DNA of 64,000 nucleotides from Arthrobacter sp. (GCF_030540645.1 NZ_JAUNVV010000001.1:89558-153557), one strand, 5' to 3'; shown: positions 9,005-17,262, numbered from the stretch's first letter. Notes: generated by a model not told the origin, from the letters alone. Translations and numbers: made by a program.

Positions 9005-9368
9005 GGGGATGATCGGTTTCGACGGTGTTTGTCGAGACAGGTGAAGCGGGTCGAGGATACAGGGTTATCTCGTTAACGATCTCTGTAAAACAATAAGTGC
9101 TGAATCAAATCGCACTGACTTCGCTCTTGCTGCCTAAGCAGTAAGACAGTCCGTCAGCCCGGGAATGCTCTCGTCCCGGATCCTGGCGTCATTTAGAGGG
9201 CCACTGCTCTAAGTTCTTGTTGTAGGCGCTTAGGGGACTTTTATACAACTGGGCCTGGCAGCTACTTGTTTGCGAGATAGCTGGGGCCGAGAAAAACCGA
9301 CGCAAACTGCACCCGGAGAAGACCTGACAACACAACATCGGACGGGAGTTCAATTCTCCCCATCTCCA
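9005..9368 (+). ncRNA. ssrA: Transfer-messenger RNA (tmRNA)
   Basis: One-piece tmRNA. The 5' end GGGGATG (9005-9011) pairs with CATCTCC (9361-9367) to form the acceptor stem, and the T-arm motif GTTCAATTC precedes it. The tag frame resumes at GCT 9099 and reads AESNRTDFALAA then TAA (9135-9137), matching actinobacterial tags that end in ALAA. CCA is not fully encoded after the discriminator A at 9368. It acts with SmpB, encoded 2.3 kb upstream, to rescue stalled ribosomes and mark their products for proteolysis. Confidence 0.96.
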
Positions 9369-9379
9369 CATCCCTATTG

Positions 9380-9421
9380 GGACCTGTTCCTCGCCACAGC
9401 GGCGGGGGACAGGTCCTTTTT
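9380..9421 (+). terminator. Rho-independent terminator of ssrA
   Basis: GGACCTGT (9380-9387) pairs with ACAGGTCC (9409-9416), with further GC pairing inside, and is followed at once by TTTTT on the plus strand. Confidence 0.9.
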
Positions 9422-9484
9422 CGTGCTCATTGGGCGCCTCAGCTCGGTCCGCAGCGTATGGGTTTTGGACGTTCAGTAGTGCTT

Positions 9485-9530
9485 AAAAACTTGAGTGGTG
9501 GCCCGGTCACGAAGACCTGGCCACCACTCA
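9485..9530 (-). terminator. Rho-independent terminator of the minus-strand unit ending at 9643
   Basis: A perfect 12-bp stem (9492-9503 with 9519-9530), extended inward by GGTC/GACC past one mismatch, is followed on the minus strand by TTTTT (plus-strand A run 9486-9490). The intervening bases to 9642 show nothing else. It would end transcription of the three-gene unit and shields it from ssrA. Confidence 0.85.
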
Positions 9531-9642
9531 CCCCCAAAGATCGTGTAAGACATCTGGCAAACTTTGTTCACACAATCATTATTATGTCAGAAACTAATGG
9601 ATATGTGTACAAATGACAGCTACGATGCCCAAATGTGACCAG

Positions 9643-10350
9643 CTAGGACCTGGCTACGCCTTGCATGGGCTTGCGTATGAAGGACAGCCACACGATCACA
9701 AAGCCTGTCGCGACGAACAGAATCGAACCAAAAGAGACCAGTTTGACGATGAAGCCATCGTTTGACTGCAACAACTTCAGCGGAATGGTGAGGAAGATGA
9801 GAAAAAAGCCGATGCAAAGGCAAGATGCTGCTGCTCGGTCAATCATCCGCCTGTTTGAAAGCGCGGCCTTGGCGGTGGGTTGCACGAGGCAAGCCGATGC
9901 ATAAGCTGGATAACTCATGCCAAACCACATATAGGCAATCGCCAAGGGTTGATCTCCGAACGCTACCAACCCTGGACTTGACCCGTTGAAGTCGGTGAAG
10001 AAGTAGGTGGCTAAAATGCCCGACGAGCAGACGGCGATGACTGCAAAACCAATGGGGCCACGGATGAGTCTCAGCGCAGAAGAGGAATCGTACGCGGCCG
10101 CCACTTTGACAGCCATGAGGTAGAAAACCGCAAACGAGCTGAACCTAAGGATCACATTGGCAAGATTCGCTTCGCCCAAGAGAGCATCAATCGGCAGGTA
10201 CAGGGCCGGAATACTCAGAGCCACGCAGACAGAAGCCAAGAGACAAACCCAGAACAGGCCGCGGTTGCGGCCCTTGACCATACTGGGAACGCGCCAGACG
10301 GTGCAGGCGAAGCAGGTGCCGAGCGCTGTCCATTGCAAAGCGGCGATCAT
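9643..10350 (-). CDS. Seven-helix membrane protein, MAB_1171c-like N-terminal half
   Basis: A 235-residue protein made almost entirely of seven predicted membrane helices with short loops. The pattern, with a first helix ending in WRVP, a PALYLPID segment and NLANVILR before the third helix, resembles the membrane half of actinobacterial MAB_1171c-type proteins, which are often found beside small HTH regulators; their function is unknown and the usual cytoplasmic C-terminal part is absent here. ATG 10350 overlaps the stop of the HTH gene as ATGA, so the two are translationally coupled. It is the last gene of the unit and is followed by a strong terminator. The family link is made from memory of the pattern and needs a profile search. 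Confidence 0.5.
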   Translation of the reverse strand: MIAALQWTALGTCFACTVWRVPSMVKGRNRGLFWVCLLASVCVALSIPALYLPIDALLGEANLANVILRFSSFAVFYLMAVKVAAAYDSSSALRLIRGPIGFAVIAVCSSGILATYFFTDFNGSSPGLVAFGDQPLAIAYMWFGMSYPAYASACLVQPTAKAALSNRRMIDRAAASCLCIGFFLIFLTIPLKLLQSNDGFIVKLVSFGSILFVATGFVIVWLSFIRKPMQGVARS

Positions 10351-11081
10351 CCGAGATTCTCCCATATGCTTCGTGTAGCCGCGGAGTCAGCTTCCGTGCG
10401 CCGCAATGTCCGGCTCAGGGCTTCCAAACGCTGAGCCGCAAGAGAAACCAGCGCACTGTTGGAAATTTCCAGCAAGGCCCCTTCCCGTGCCCCAGGGGCC
10501 CACCCGGCCTCTGCGGGTGAGAGGAGTCCTGTTGCTACAAGGCCGTTCGTCAGGCCAACGTTGGATATCCGAGCACTCTCGATGGCCAACTCTGCTGTGA
10601 GGCGGTTAGCGCTAATTTGAGCAGACAGATTCTGTGGAGCGATCTCCGCCTGACGGGCAACTTTCTGCCGCAGATCGGCGGGGCCCACGGCGTCCAGCCA
10701 CGCACGCACTGAAGACCTGTGGGGCACGGGGGACAGGTGCACGCGATTTGACTCGGAGAGGTTTTCTGCCGCAACATTACGGTTCAGAATTTCCTGCAGA
10801 AGGTCGGTATCGGAAATTTGGCTGAGCAGCTCGGCTGTGCTTGGCGGCCTCATCCCAGCCGTCAAGTTGGTGAAAGTGGGAAAAGCAGCCAGCGAGGCGA
10901 CCACGGGCAGGTCAAGGGAGCGGCTCACGGCTGCCACCGTTGCCAAGGACACCCGCCCGCGCACCAGTTGTTGCGCCAAGGTTGAGCGCTTGATCCCCGC
11001 GGCCCTGCACACCGCTGCGTGGCTGGTGGTGCCGGCAACGCTTGTTAACCACTGTTGAAAGAGTTTTGCCGGGACAGTCAC
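10347..11081 (-). CDS. Putative DNA-binding protein with two related helix-turn-helix domains
   Basis: A 244-residue protein. GTG 11081 is chosen because AGGAGG lies nine bases upstream; the frame opens at 11099. Residues about 5-65 hold a predicted helix-turn-helix (FQQWLTSVAG, then AAVCRAAGIKRSTLAQQLVR), and residues about 120-190 hold a second region with the same order of features (VRAWLDAVGP, then KVARQAEIAPQNLSAQIS, then AIESARI). The two look like a tandem duplication, with the second recognition helix more diverged. Its function is unknown; regulation of its own divergent promoter region at 11.6 kb is inference. A membrane protein is coupled downstream and a small protein lies 66 bases upstream on the same transcript. 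Confidence 0.5.
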   Translation of the reverse strand: MTVPAKLFQQWLTSVAGTTSHAAVCRAAGIKRSTLAQQLVRGRVSLATVAAVSRSLDLPVVASLAAFPTFTNLTAGMRPPSTAELLSQISDTDLLQEILNRNVAAENLSESNRVHLSPVPHRSSVRAWLDAVGPADLRQKVARQAEIAPQNLSAQISANRLTAELAIESARISNVGLTNGLVATGLLSPAEAGWAPGAREGALLEISNSALVSLAAQRLEALSRTLRRTEADSAATRSIWENLG

Positions 11082-11147
11082 GGCTTGTTTCCTCCTCACG
11101 GTTGATCTTGTAAGTGATGGTGCACGCTGTGTTGAATCGTTGCTTGG

Positions 11148-11540
11148 CTATTGATCCTGGGTATCGACGATGCCGCGGAACCGGCTGCCGACGCCGTCGT
11201 ACTCGCTGCGGCGCCAACCGGCGGGAGGCTCAGGTAGTTCGTCATTGTTGTGGAAGTCGCAAATCACATAGGTGAATTCGGGCCACCACTTCTTCGGGCG
11301 GGCAACTTCCAGAAAATCACACAGGTAGCAGCGCAGGTCCACCCATACGGGGCGCTTACCGGTGAAATTTGCCCGGGACTGTGCCAGCCAGGCAGGGGGA
11401 TTCGCATCCATGGCAGCGACTTCGGCGGCACTCATGCGTGAGGGAATACCGTTTCGCGTTGCCATTTCAGGAGGAATGTTCAAAGCCTGCGCCACCTGGC
11501 GGCGGTTCAGTGAAGAGCGGGGAGAATTGTTGTTTACCAT
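11148..11540 (-). CDS. Small hypothetical protein with an NPPAWL motif
   Basis: A 130-residue soluble protein and the first gene of the ssrA-linked unit. The N-terminal half (VAQALNIPPEMATRNGIPSR, then AAMDANPPAWLAQSRAN) resembles the short actinobacterial DUF5997-type proteins, which carry an ANPPxWLxxLR motif; the C-terminal half has a CYLC pair and a WWPEFTYVICDF segment that I do not recognise. With three cysteines it could bind a metal, but this is not shown. The start is ATG 11540, with a weak AGAGG upstream. Confidence 0.45.
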   Translation of the reverse strand: MVNNNSPRSSLNRRQVAQALNIPPEMATRNGIPSRMSAAEVAAMDANPPAWLAQSRANFTGKRPVWVDLRCYLCDFLEVARPKKWWPEFTYVICDFHNNDELPEPPAGWRRSEYDGVGSRFRGIVDTQDQ

Positions 11541-11656
11541 GTTCCTCTAAGGATAAGGCGCCCCATGGCCGATGGCGATCCGTAGCGCAAGTAATGGGCT
11601 CATCCGTAGTTCGGAAGCCACCTTGGCCAGCGTGAGAATCACCACTTTGGAAGGAC

Positions 11657-11755
11657 ATTTTAGTGTGTAATTGGCAGAAATTTCGCGACAATACACCAAA
11701 GTTGCTCCTCGTATCCTATGCTGTGGGAAAACAATACGGAGTTTAGTGCGCAATT
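11657..11755. promoter_or_regulatory. Divergent promoter region with two near-identical direct repeats
   Basis: TTTAGTGTGTAATT (11659-11672) and TTTAGTGCGCAATT (11742-11755) match at 12 of 14 positions, 83 bases apart. The first overlaps a minus-strand -10-like TAAAAT (11657-11662) serving the three-gene unit; the second lies just upstream of TATGAT at 11771-11776, a -10 candidate for the plus-strand DUF4193 gene. ACAATAC also occurs twice (11688, 11731). A shared operator is inference. Confidence 0.4.
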
Positions 11756-11770
11756 CCCGCCTTCAAGGGC

Positions 11771-11776
11771 TATGAT
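11771..11776 (+). promoter_or_regulatory. -10 box of the DUF4193 gene
   Basis: TATGAT lies 55 bases before the start at 11832. The -35 position is poor and is partly covered by the second TTTAGTG repeat. Confidence 0.4.
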
Positions 11777-11831
11777 GGGGCGCTGAAACACCCCGCCAAT
11801 ACCACGAACACTTCAGGAGTTTGAAAACCGA

Positions 11832-12131
11832 ATGGCAACGGATTACGACGCACCCCGCAACAAGGACGAAGACCACGAGACAGAGTCACTTCAGGCGCTG
11901 CAGGTCCAGCGTGGCGGTGCCCAAACGGCGCATATTGACGTCGAAGACTCAGACACCGCCGAAGGCACGGACCTTCCCGGCGCAGACCTCTCCAACGAGG
12001 AACTCATCATTCAGGTCATTCCGGCCCAGGACGACGAGTTCACCTGCGCATCATGCTTCCTGGTTCGCCACCGAAGCCAGGTGGCACGTGAAAAGAACGG
12101 TCTGTTCTACTGCAAGGACTGCGAAGGCTAA
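11832..12131 (+). CDS. DUF4193 zinc-ribbon-like protein
   Basis: A 99-residue acidic protein of the DUF4193 family, a conserved actinobacterial family of unknown function. The N-terminus MATDYDAPR, the central LPGADLSNEEL and the C-terminal CASCFLVRHRSQ...CKDC with its four cysteines are all diagnostic; the two CxxC pairs should form a zinc ribbon. AGGAG at 11815-11819 precedes ATG 11832. It stands alone on the plus strand, 63 bases before the acyl-CoA synthetase gene. Confidence 0.9.
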   Translation: MATDYDAPRNKDEDHETESLQALQVQRGGAQTAHIDVEDSDTAEGTDLPGADLSNEELIIQVIPAQDDEFTCASCFLVRHRSQVAREKNGLFYCKDCEG

Positions 12132-12194
12132 ACTGCGCTTAACACCGCAGCACAGCTAAGCGGTGCAGCGAAACAACGTGGAGAGTGGGACACG

Positions 12195-13865
12195 ATGGTG
12201 GATGTGCAGGAGCTATTGGACACGTTCGCAGTGCCCGGGGCCAATGCAGCGCAGCTTTTGTGCGACCGGCATCCGGCAGAGGACACTGCGTTCACCGTCA
12301 TCGCAGCCGATCTGAGCTTCGTTGACCTCAGCTACGGCGAACTGCGGGAGAAGTCCACACAGTTCGCCGCTGCCTTGACTTCGCTGGGAGTCAAGCGCGG
12401 CGACCACGTTGCCACGCTCATGGGCAAATCGGCGGAGCTCGTCATCGCCCTGTTGGGCATTTGGCGTGTGGGGGCCATCAACGTGCCGCTCTTCACCGCG
12501 TTTGCCCACGACGCCATTGACTTCAGGCTCCAGGCCAGCGGTGCGCGCCTTGTCATTTGCGACGCCGACCAGCGCACGAAGCTGCTCCCACCCGGGGAAG
12601 TTCCCACTGATGCCTCCCGGCCTGTGGTGGTGGCCCGCGGCGAGGCGTTTGGTTATGACCTCTCACTGGCGGAGATGGTGGCTGGCACAGGTTCCTTCTC
12701 CGATCTTGAGCCCTTCGCTGTGAAGCACGACGGCGACACCACCGACGGCGGATCTGTCGCTGTCGGTGGTGAGGGGGCACTCGTGCAACTCTTCACCTCC
12801 GGAACCACGGGCACGCCCAAGGGTGTGCCGATTCCGCTGAGCGCGGTGGCTTCCTTTGTTGGCTATCACCGTTTTGGTCTTGACGTCAGCGATGACGATG
12901 TCTTTTGGAACGTTGCCGACCCCGGCTGGGCATACGGACTGTATTTTGCGTTGCTGGCACCCATGGCTGTAGGTAACCGTTCTCTGCTGCTGTCCGCCGG
13001 ATTCTCCCCGGAGCTGATGTGGGCCGTCATGGAGAAATTTGGTGTCACCAATCTTGCCGCAGCCCCCACCGTGTACCGTGCCCTACGTGCAGGATCTACT
13101 GGTGGCCAAGGCCATGCACTCCGCTGTGCCTCAAGTGCCGGTGAGCCGCTGACTCCGGACGTCATTTCTTGGGGACGTGAGGCGTTTGGGCTCGAGGTTC
13201 GGGACCACTATGGTCAAACAGAACTGGGCATGGTTGCTGGAAATGCTTGGGCGAAGGGATTGCAGGAGCCCCTTCGGCCCGGCTCCATGGGACGGACATT
13301 GCCGGGCTGGAGCGTTGACGTGTTGGCCGCGGACAATGATGAGCCTGCCGCTGACGGCGAGCCTGGCCGTGTCGCCGTCAATGTGCCAGACAGCCCATTC
13401 ATGTGGTTTGGGGCCTACGTTGATGCGCCGGAAAAAACAGCCGAGCGTTACAGCGTCGACGGGTGTTGGTACATCACCGGCGATTCCGGACGCCGGGATG
13501 CGGACGGTTACATCTACTTCTCCTCCCGTGACGACGACGTGATCATCATGGCCGGGTACCGCATTGGTCCCTTCGACGTTGAATCCGTTCTTGTCACCCA
13601 TTTCGCTGTTGCTGAAGCTGCCGTCATTGGCGCTCCCGATGAAATCCGTGGCGAAGTTCTTGAGGCTTTCGTTGTGCTCCGCGACCCGGAGACCGCCTCG
13701 GATGACTTGGCCCATGAGCTGCAGCAATTGGTCAAAACTGGTTTCGCGGCCCATGCTTATCCCCGCCGGATCCATTTTGTTGCCGAACTGCCCAAGACCC
13801 CGAGCGGAAAAATCCAGCGATACGTGCTGCGCCAGGACCGTGCGGCCATGACGGACCTTGACTAG
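12195..13865 (+). CDS. AMP-dependent acyl-CoA synthetase
   Basis: Activates a carboxylic acid through an acyl-AMP intermediate to its CoA thioester. The 556-residue protein shows the adenylate-forming enzyme motifs in order: the phosphate loop TSGTTGTPKG near residue 200, YGQTE near 341, TGD near 424 and the C-terminal catalytic lysine in PKTPSGKIQR near 536. Overall layout is closest to acetyl- or medium-chain acyl-CoA synthetases (the DVFWNVADPGWAYG segment is typical of the acetyl/propionyl group). The exact substrate cannot be read from sequence. GAGAGTGGG before ATG 12195 is a weak ribosome site. The YrdB-like gene follows after 15 bases. Confidence 0.88.
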   Translation: MVDVQELLDTFAVPGANAAQLLCDRHPAEDTAFTVIAADLSFVDLSYGELREKSTQFAAALTSLGVKRGDHVATLMGKSAELVIALLGIWRVGAINVPLFTAFAHDAIDFRLQASGARLVICDADQRTKLLPPGEVPTDASRPVVVARGEAFGYDLSLAEMVAGTGSFSDLEPFAVKHDGDTTDGGSVAVGGEGALVQLFTSGTTGTPKGVPIPLSAVASFVGYHRFGLDVSDDDVFWNVADPGWAYGLYFALLAPMAVGNRSLLLSAGFSPELMWAVMEKFGVTNLAAAPTVYRALRAGSTGGQGHALRCASSAGEPLTPDVISWGREAFGLEVRDHYGQTELGMVAGNAWAKGLQEPLRPGSMGRTLPGWSVDVLAADNDEPAADGEPGRVAVNVPDSPFMWFGAYVDAPEKTAERYSVDGCWYITGDSGRRDADGYIYFSSRDDDVIIMAGYRIGPFDVESVLVTHFAVAEAAVIGAPDEIRGEVLEAFVVLRDPETASDDLAHELQQLVKTGFAAHAYPRRIHFVAELPKTPSGKIQRYVLRQDRAAMTDLD

Positions 13866-13880
13866 GAGTACTGGTAAATA

Positions 13881-14282
13881 GTGGGACGTCGCAGTGTTGT
13901 CGGGGCGAGGGCCGACCGGATAGACCGTGAAACCGTCACGCCTGTGGTGGACATGGCCAACAAGGTTGTAGGATTTTTGCTTGAAGTCGCCATGCTGGCA
14001 GCTTTTTTGTGCTGGGGATTTCAGCAGGTTGTGCCCTGGAACCTGATCCTCGGACTCGGGGTTCCAGCAGCAGTGGTGGTGCTGTGGGGCGCATTTTTGG
14101 CCCCGCGCAGCTCACGCCGTCTGCCTGAGATCACAGCCAGCTGGGCCTCGTTGGGACTGTTCCTGGCTGCCGCCGCAGCATTAGCCGGAGCCGGACTGAC
14201 CGGGTGGGGCATCGCGATGGCTCTCCTGTCCATAGCCCACTTTGCGGCCGCTCATTGGTTCAGCGGAACCAGCCAAGGCTGA
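13881..14282 (+). CDS. YrdB/DUF2568 family membrane protein
   Basis: A small membrane protein with four helices after an approximately 25-residue hydrophilic N-terminus. The pattern (NKVVGFLLEVAMLAAFLCWG, then GVPAAVVVLWGAFLAPRS, then paired C-terminal helices) is that of the YrdB family, of unknown function. GTG 13881 has AGGAG at 13864-13868; ATG 13953 would trim the N-terminus to the family norm and is a possible alternative. It sits directly behind the acyl-CoA synthetase gene and converges with mntR; an inverted repeat GGTTCAGC/GCTGAACC (14257-14285) overlaps its end and may help stop transcription. Confidence 0.7.
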   Translation: MGRRSVVGARADRIDRETVTPVVDMANKVVGFLLEVAMLAAFLCWGFQQVVPWNLILGLGVPAAVVVLWGAFLAPRSSRRLPEITASWASLGLFLAAAAALAGAGLTGWGIAMALLSIAHFAAAHWFSGTSQG

Positions 14283-14332
14283 ACCAGTCGGCCAGTGCTG
14301 TCCAGCCCAGATTCTGAGCCTTGATCCGCAGC

Positions 14333-15100
14333 CTACTGTGTGGCGTGCGAATTCATCAGTGAACCGCCAGTCAACTCTTGAACGATGCAACCCTCATGGT
14401 TTTCCGTCGAGGCCAGCCACAAGGAGGCCGAGACTTCCTCGCCCAAGGTCAAGGGTTCGACGTCGTGCGTGGAACCAGGCTGCGTGGAATCAAGAAGGGT
14501 GACTTGCAGATCGCCGCCAAAAGGCAGGCGAGGGCCGACGCATAGCCGGGTGTCAACGCCGATGCCAAGTTTTTCAAGGTGGCGCAGCAATTCGGGGCTG
14601 TGGTCGCTGATGCGGGTGATGCGGCCCGTGTGCCCGGGGTCGAGCTCATCGAGGCGGTGTGACGGCGCCATGATGATCCGGCCCTGCGCATCGGGGATGG
14701 GATCGCCGTGCGGGTCCCGGTCGGGGTGCCCCAGCTTGGCGCTCATGCGTGCGATAAAGTGCTCGGATACGGCGTGTTCAAGCTGCTCGGCTTCATCGTG
14801 CACCTCGTCCCAGCTGTAGCCAAGTTCCTGGACCAGATACGTTTCCAGCAGCCTGTGCCGGCGCACCATGGACAGCGCCAGCGCCAGCCCTTGCTCGGTG
14901 AGCCGAATGGGGCTGTAGGGCTGGTGGTCAACGAGGCCCTGGTCCTTGAGTTTGCGCACCATCTCCGAGACGGAAGAATTTGCCACACCCAGCCGGGTGG
15001 CCAGCGCGGTGGACGTGATGGGTTTGTCCTGCCACTCCGTGTAGGCGTAGATGACCTTGACGTAGTCTTCGATGCTGGAGGAAGTGGCAGAGTGTTTCAC
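14333..15100 (-). CDS. mntR: DtxR/MntR-family manganese-dependent repressor
   Basis: Metal-sensing transcription factor. The 255-residue protein has an N-terminal winged helix (EDYVKVIYAYTEW, then TALATRLGVANSSVSEMVRKL), the metal-binding dimerisation domain (RRHRLLETYLVQELGYSWDEVHDEAEQLEHAVSE in two parts near residues 80-115, with Glu, His and Asp ligands) and a C-terminal FeoA/SH3-like domain. GTG 15100 is chosen because a longer start at 15145 would overlap mntH, and the core begins right after it. It lies 17 bases behind mntH on the same transcript, which points to manganese rather than iron as the signal. A DtxR-like palindrome overlaps the mntH promoter. Confidence 0.88.
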   Translation of the reverse strand: MKHSATSSSIEDYVKVIYAYTEWQDKPITSTALATRLGVANSSVSEMVRKLKDQGLVDHQPYSPIRLTEQGLALALSMVRRHRLLETYLVQELGYSWDEVHDEAEQLEHAVSEHFIARMSAKLGHPDRDPHGDPIPDAQGRIIMAPSHRLDELDPGHTGRITRISDHSPELLRHLEKLGIGVDTRLCVGPRLPFGGDLQVTLLDSTQPGSTHDVEPLTLGEEVSASLWLASTENHEGCIVQELTGGSLMNSHATQ

Positions 15101-15117
15101 GGCACCAAGCCTACCGG

Positions 15118-16371
15118 TTAGACGTGTCCGGTGAACGTCAGCCACAGCAGCAACACATTCAAGGCTACGATGAGTGCCACGCTGATCAGTGCGGCGATGC
15201 GCAGAACCAGTCCGTCGCGGTGGTCACCCATGACCTTCTTGCTGGCGGTCAGGCGCAGCAGCGGGATGAGCGCGAAGGGGATGCCGAAGCTCAGCACCAC
15301 CTGGCTGACAATCAACGCCCACGTTGGGTCCACCCCCACCCAGAGCAGGATGATGGCGGGAATGAGGCTGACGAGACGGCGTGCCTGCAACGGGATGCGC
15401 ACTTTCAACAGGCCGTGCATGATCGTGGCGCCGGCGTACGCACCGACCGAGGTGGAAGCCAGCCCCGATGCGAGTAGGCCCACGGCGAAAATGATGCCGA
15501 TCGCAGGGCCGAGGCTGTTCACGATCGCCGCGTGGGCGCCTTCGATGGAGTCGGTACCGGAGACCCCGCTCAGCGTGGAGGCGGCTAGCAGGAGCATTCC
15601 AATGTTGACCGCCCCGGCGAGGACGAGTGCCACGACCACGTCAATGCGTGTGGCCTTTATGATCCTGCGCAGCTTCGCGGGGGTGCTGCGGGCATCAGGG
15701 TGGCGGTCCTTCGCCAGTTGCGAATGGAGGTAGATGGCGTGCGGCATCACGGTTGCGCCCAGCATTCCCGCCGCCAGCGTGACGCTTTCAACGCCGTCAA
15801 AGCGCGGGATGAGCCCGCTCACCACGCCTGCCGGATCCGGCGGGCTCAGCACCAGCCCCGCCAGGAAACCGATGGTGATGATCACGAGCAGAAAGATGAT
15901 GATCGTCTCAAAGTGTCGCTGACCGTGGCGGTTTTGCACCGTCAGCAGCGCCATGGAGGCCAGCCCCACGATGGCCCCGCCCAGCGGGAGCGGGATGTGG
16001 AACAACAGGTACAAGGCGATGGCCCCGCCCACCACTTCCGCCAGGTCGGTGGCCATGGCTACCACCTCGGCCTGCACCCAGTAGAGTCTGCGGGTTGTTG
16101 TTTTGTAGCGTTCGCCCAGGTGTTGGGGGAGGGACTTGCCCGTCACCACGCCCAGCTTGGCTGATTGGTATTGGACCAGCATGGCCATGAGGTTCGCGGC
16201 CACCAAAACCCACACCAGCAGGTAGCCGTAGCTGGCGCCCGAGGTCAGGTTGGCGGCAACATTTCCAGGGTCAACGTAGGCAATGGCAGCCACGAAAGCA
16301 GGCCCCAGCAGCAGGAGCAACCCTCCGCGGGGTTTACGACGTGGCTTTACCTTGACGGTGTCCAGCACCAT
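15118..16371 (-). CDS. mntH: Nramp-family manganese/proton transporter
   Basis: Imports Mn2+ with protons. The 417-residue protein has about eleven membrane helices. The Nramp metal site is seen as DPGN in helix 1 (residue 34) and MPH in helix 6 (GATVMPHAIYLHSQL), both diagnostic. The start ATG 16371 has GAAGGG seven bases upstream. It is the first gene of the mntH-mntR unit; the promoter carries a candidate MntR operator just after the -10 box, so high manganese should shut it off. Confidence 0.95.
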   Translation of the reverse strand: MVLDTVKVKPRRKPRGGLLLLLGPAFVAAIAYVDPGNVAANLTSGASYGYLLVWVLVAANLMAMLVQYQSAKLGVVTGKSLPQHLGERYKTTTRRLYWVQAEVVAMATDLAEVVGGAIALYLLFHIPLPLGGAIVGLASMALLTVQNRHGQRHFETIIIFLLVIITIGFLAGLVLSPPDPAGVVSGLIPRFDGVESVTLAAGMLGATVMPHAIYLHSQLAKDRHPDARSTPAKLRRIIKATRIDVVVALVLAGAVNIGMLLLAASTLSGVSGTDSIEGAHAAIVNSLGPAIGIIFAVGLLASGLASTSVGAYAGATIMHGLLKVRIPLQARRLVSLIPAIILLWVGVDPTWALIVSQVVLSFGIPFALIPLLRLTASKKVMGDHRDGLVLRIAALISVALIVALNVLLLWLTFTGHV

Positions 16372-16399
16372 GCACCCTTCGCCTAGCCTGTGCCCAAAG

Positions 16400-16444
16400 T
16401 TTAGGCCTACCGAAATAATAGGCGCTCTAAGGTGCGGTTGTCGA
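16400..16444 (-). promoter_or_regulatory. mntH promoter with MntR/DtxR-type operator
   Basis: On the minus strand, TCGACA (16439-16444) and TATTAT (16415-16420) form a -35/-10 pair with an 18-base spacer. Immediately downstream lies TTTAGGCCTACCGAAA (16400-16415), an imperfect palindrome with TTTxGG and CCxAAA arms, the form of DtxR/MntR operators. Position over the start site fits repression. Confidence 0.6.
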
Positions 16445-16491
16445 GACGGCCTGCAGCGGTGGACAGTATTGGCAGTGCACCGGAAGGTGCG

Positions 16492-17262
16492 CTAAAGCTT
16501 GTGCGTTCGCCAGCTTTGGCTGATGTACGGCAGTTCAAGCTCCGCACCCGGGGCATGGCCCAAATGCTCGAACAGGTACCATTGCAAATTGCCCATGACC
16601 TTGGCGCGGATGTGCTCGCCGGCCTTGAGGTAGTAACTGCGCGACTTGGCCAACTCCATGATGTCTTCCGGCGTCGTGACGTTTAGCCACCGGGTGGTGT
16701 GGGGCTGTGCCGGGGCGAACTCGTGGCCGATGTCCGGCCGAAAATCCGGCTTGTGCACGTCACCGGCGTGCATGATCCGTGCCAGCCGGTGCACCCAGGG
16801 CACGGCGACGTCGAGCTGGTTCCATACCAATCCCAAGGTACCTCCGGGGCGCAGCACGCGCGCAATTTCCATACTGGCCGCAAGGGGGTCGCACCAGTGC
16901 CAAGCTTGCGCGCTCGCTACCAGGTCCATGGACGACGCCGGCAACTCAAGGTGTTCCGCGGTCCCCACCATGGTGGTGACGTGAGGGAGGTTCCTGGCTA
17001 GTTCTGCCAGCATGTCCGCCGACGGGTCCAAGGCAGTCACGTTCCAGCCACGCTCTGCCAACAGCTGGGTGTATTTCCCCGTCCCGGCGCCCACATCCAG
17101 CGCATCGCGTACAGGGGTTGTAGTGTCCTCCAGTAACCAATCGAGGGATTCCCCCGGGTAGCCCGGGCGGACCTTCTGGTAGTGGTTGCCCCCTGCCAAG
17201 AAAGCGGCGGCCATGCGTTTGCGTCGTGCCGCGTCGAAGACCGGTCCGCCGGTGCCTGCCAT
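16492..17262 (-). CDS. Class I SAM-dependent methyltransferase
   Basis: A 256-residue methyltransferase of the type-11 group. The SAM-binding motif I is ALDVGAGTGKYTQLL near residue 52, followed by an acidic ALDPSADM turn and the SAQAWHWCDP segment typical of small-molecule methyltransferases. The substrate is unknown. ATG 17262 is chosen because AGGGAG lies four bases upstream and gives MAGTGGPVFD; the open frame continues to 17331. It is transcribed on the minus strand, separate from mntH by about 120 bases. Confidence 0.82.
   Translation of the reverse strand: MAGTGGPVFDAARRKRMAAAFLAGGNHYQKVRPGYPGESLDWLLEDTTTPVRDALDVGAGTGKYTQLLAERGWNVTALDPSADMLAELARNLPHVTTMVGTAEHLELPASSMDLVASAQAWHWCDPLAASMEIARVLRPGGTLGLVWNQLDVAVPWVHRLARIMHAGDVHKPDFRPDIGHEFAPAQPHTTRWLNVTTPEDIMELAKSRSYYLKAGEHIRAKVMGNLQWYLFEHLGHAPGAELELPYISQSWRTHKL

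Noticed and set aside
9369..11831. Prophage or integrative element at ssrA
   Set aside because: No integrase, no att duplication seen by eye, and ssrA keeps its own terminator directly behind it; kept only as a possible small module.
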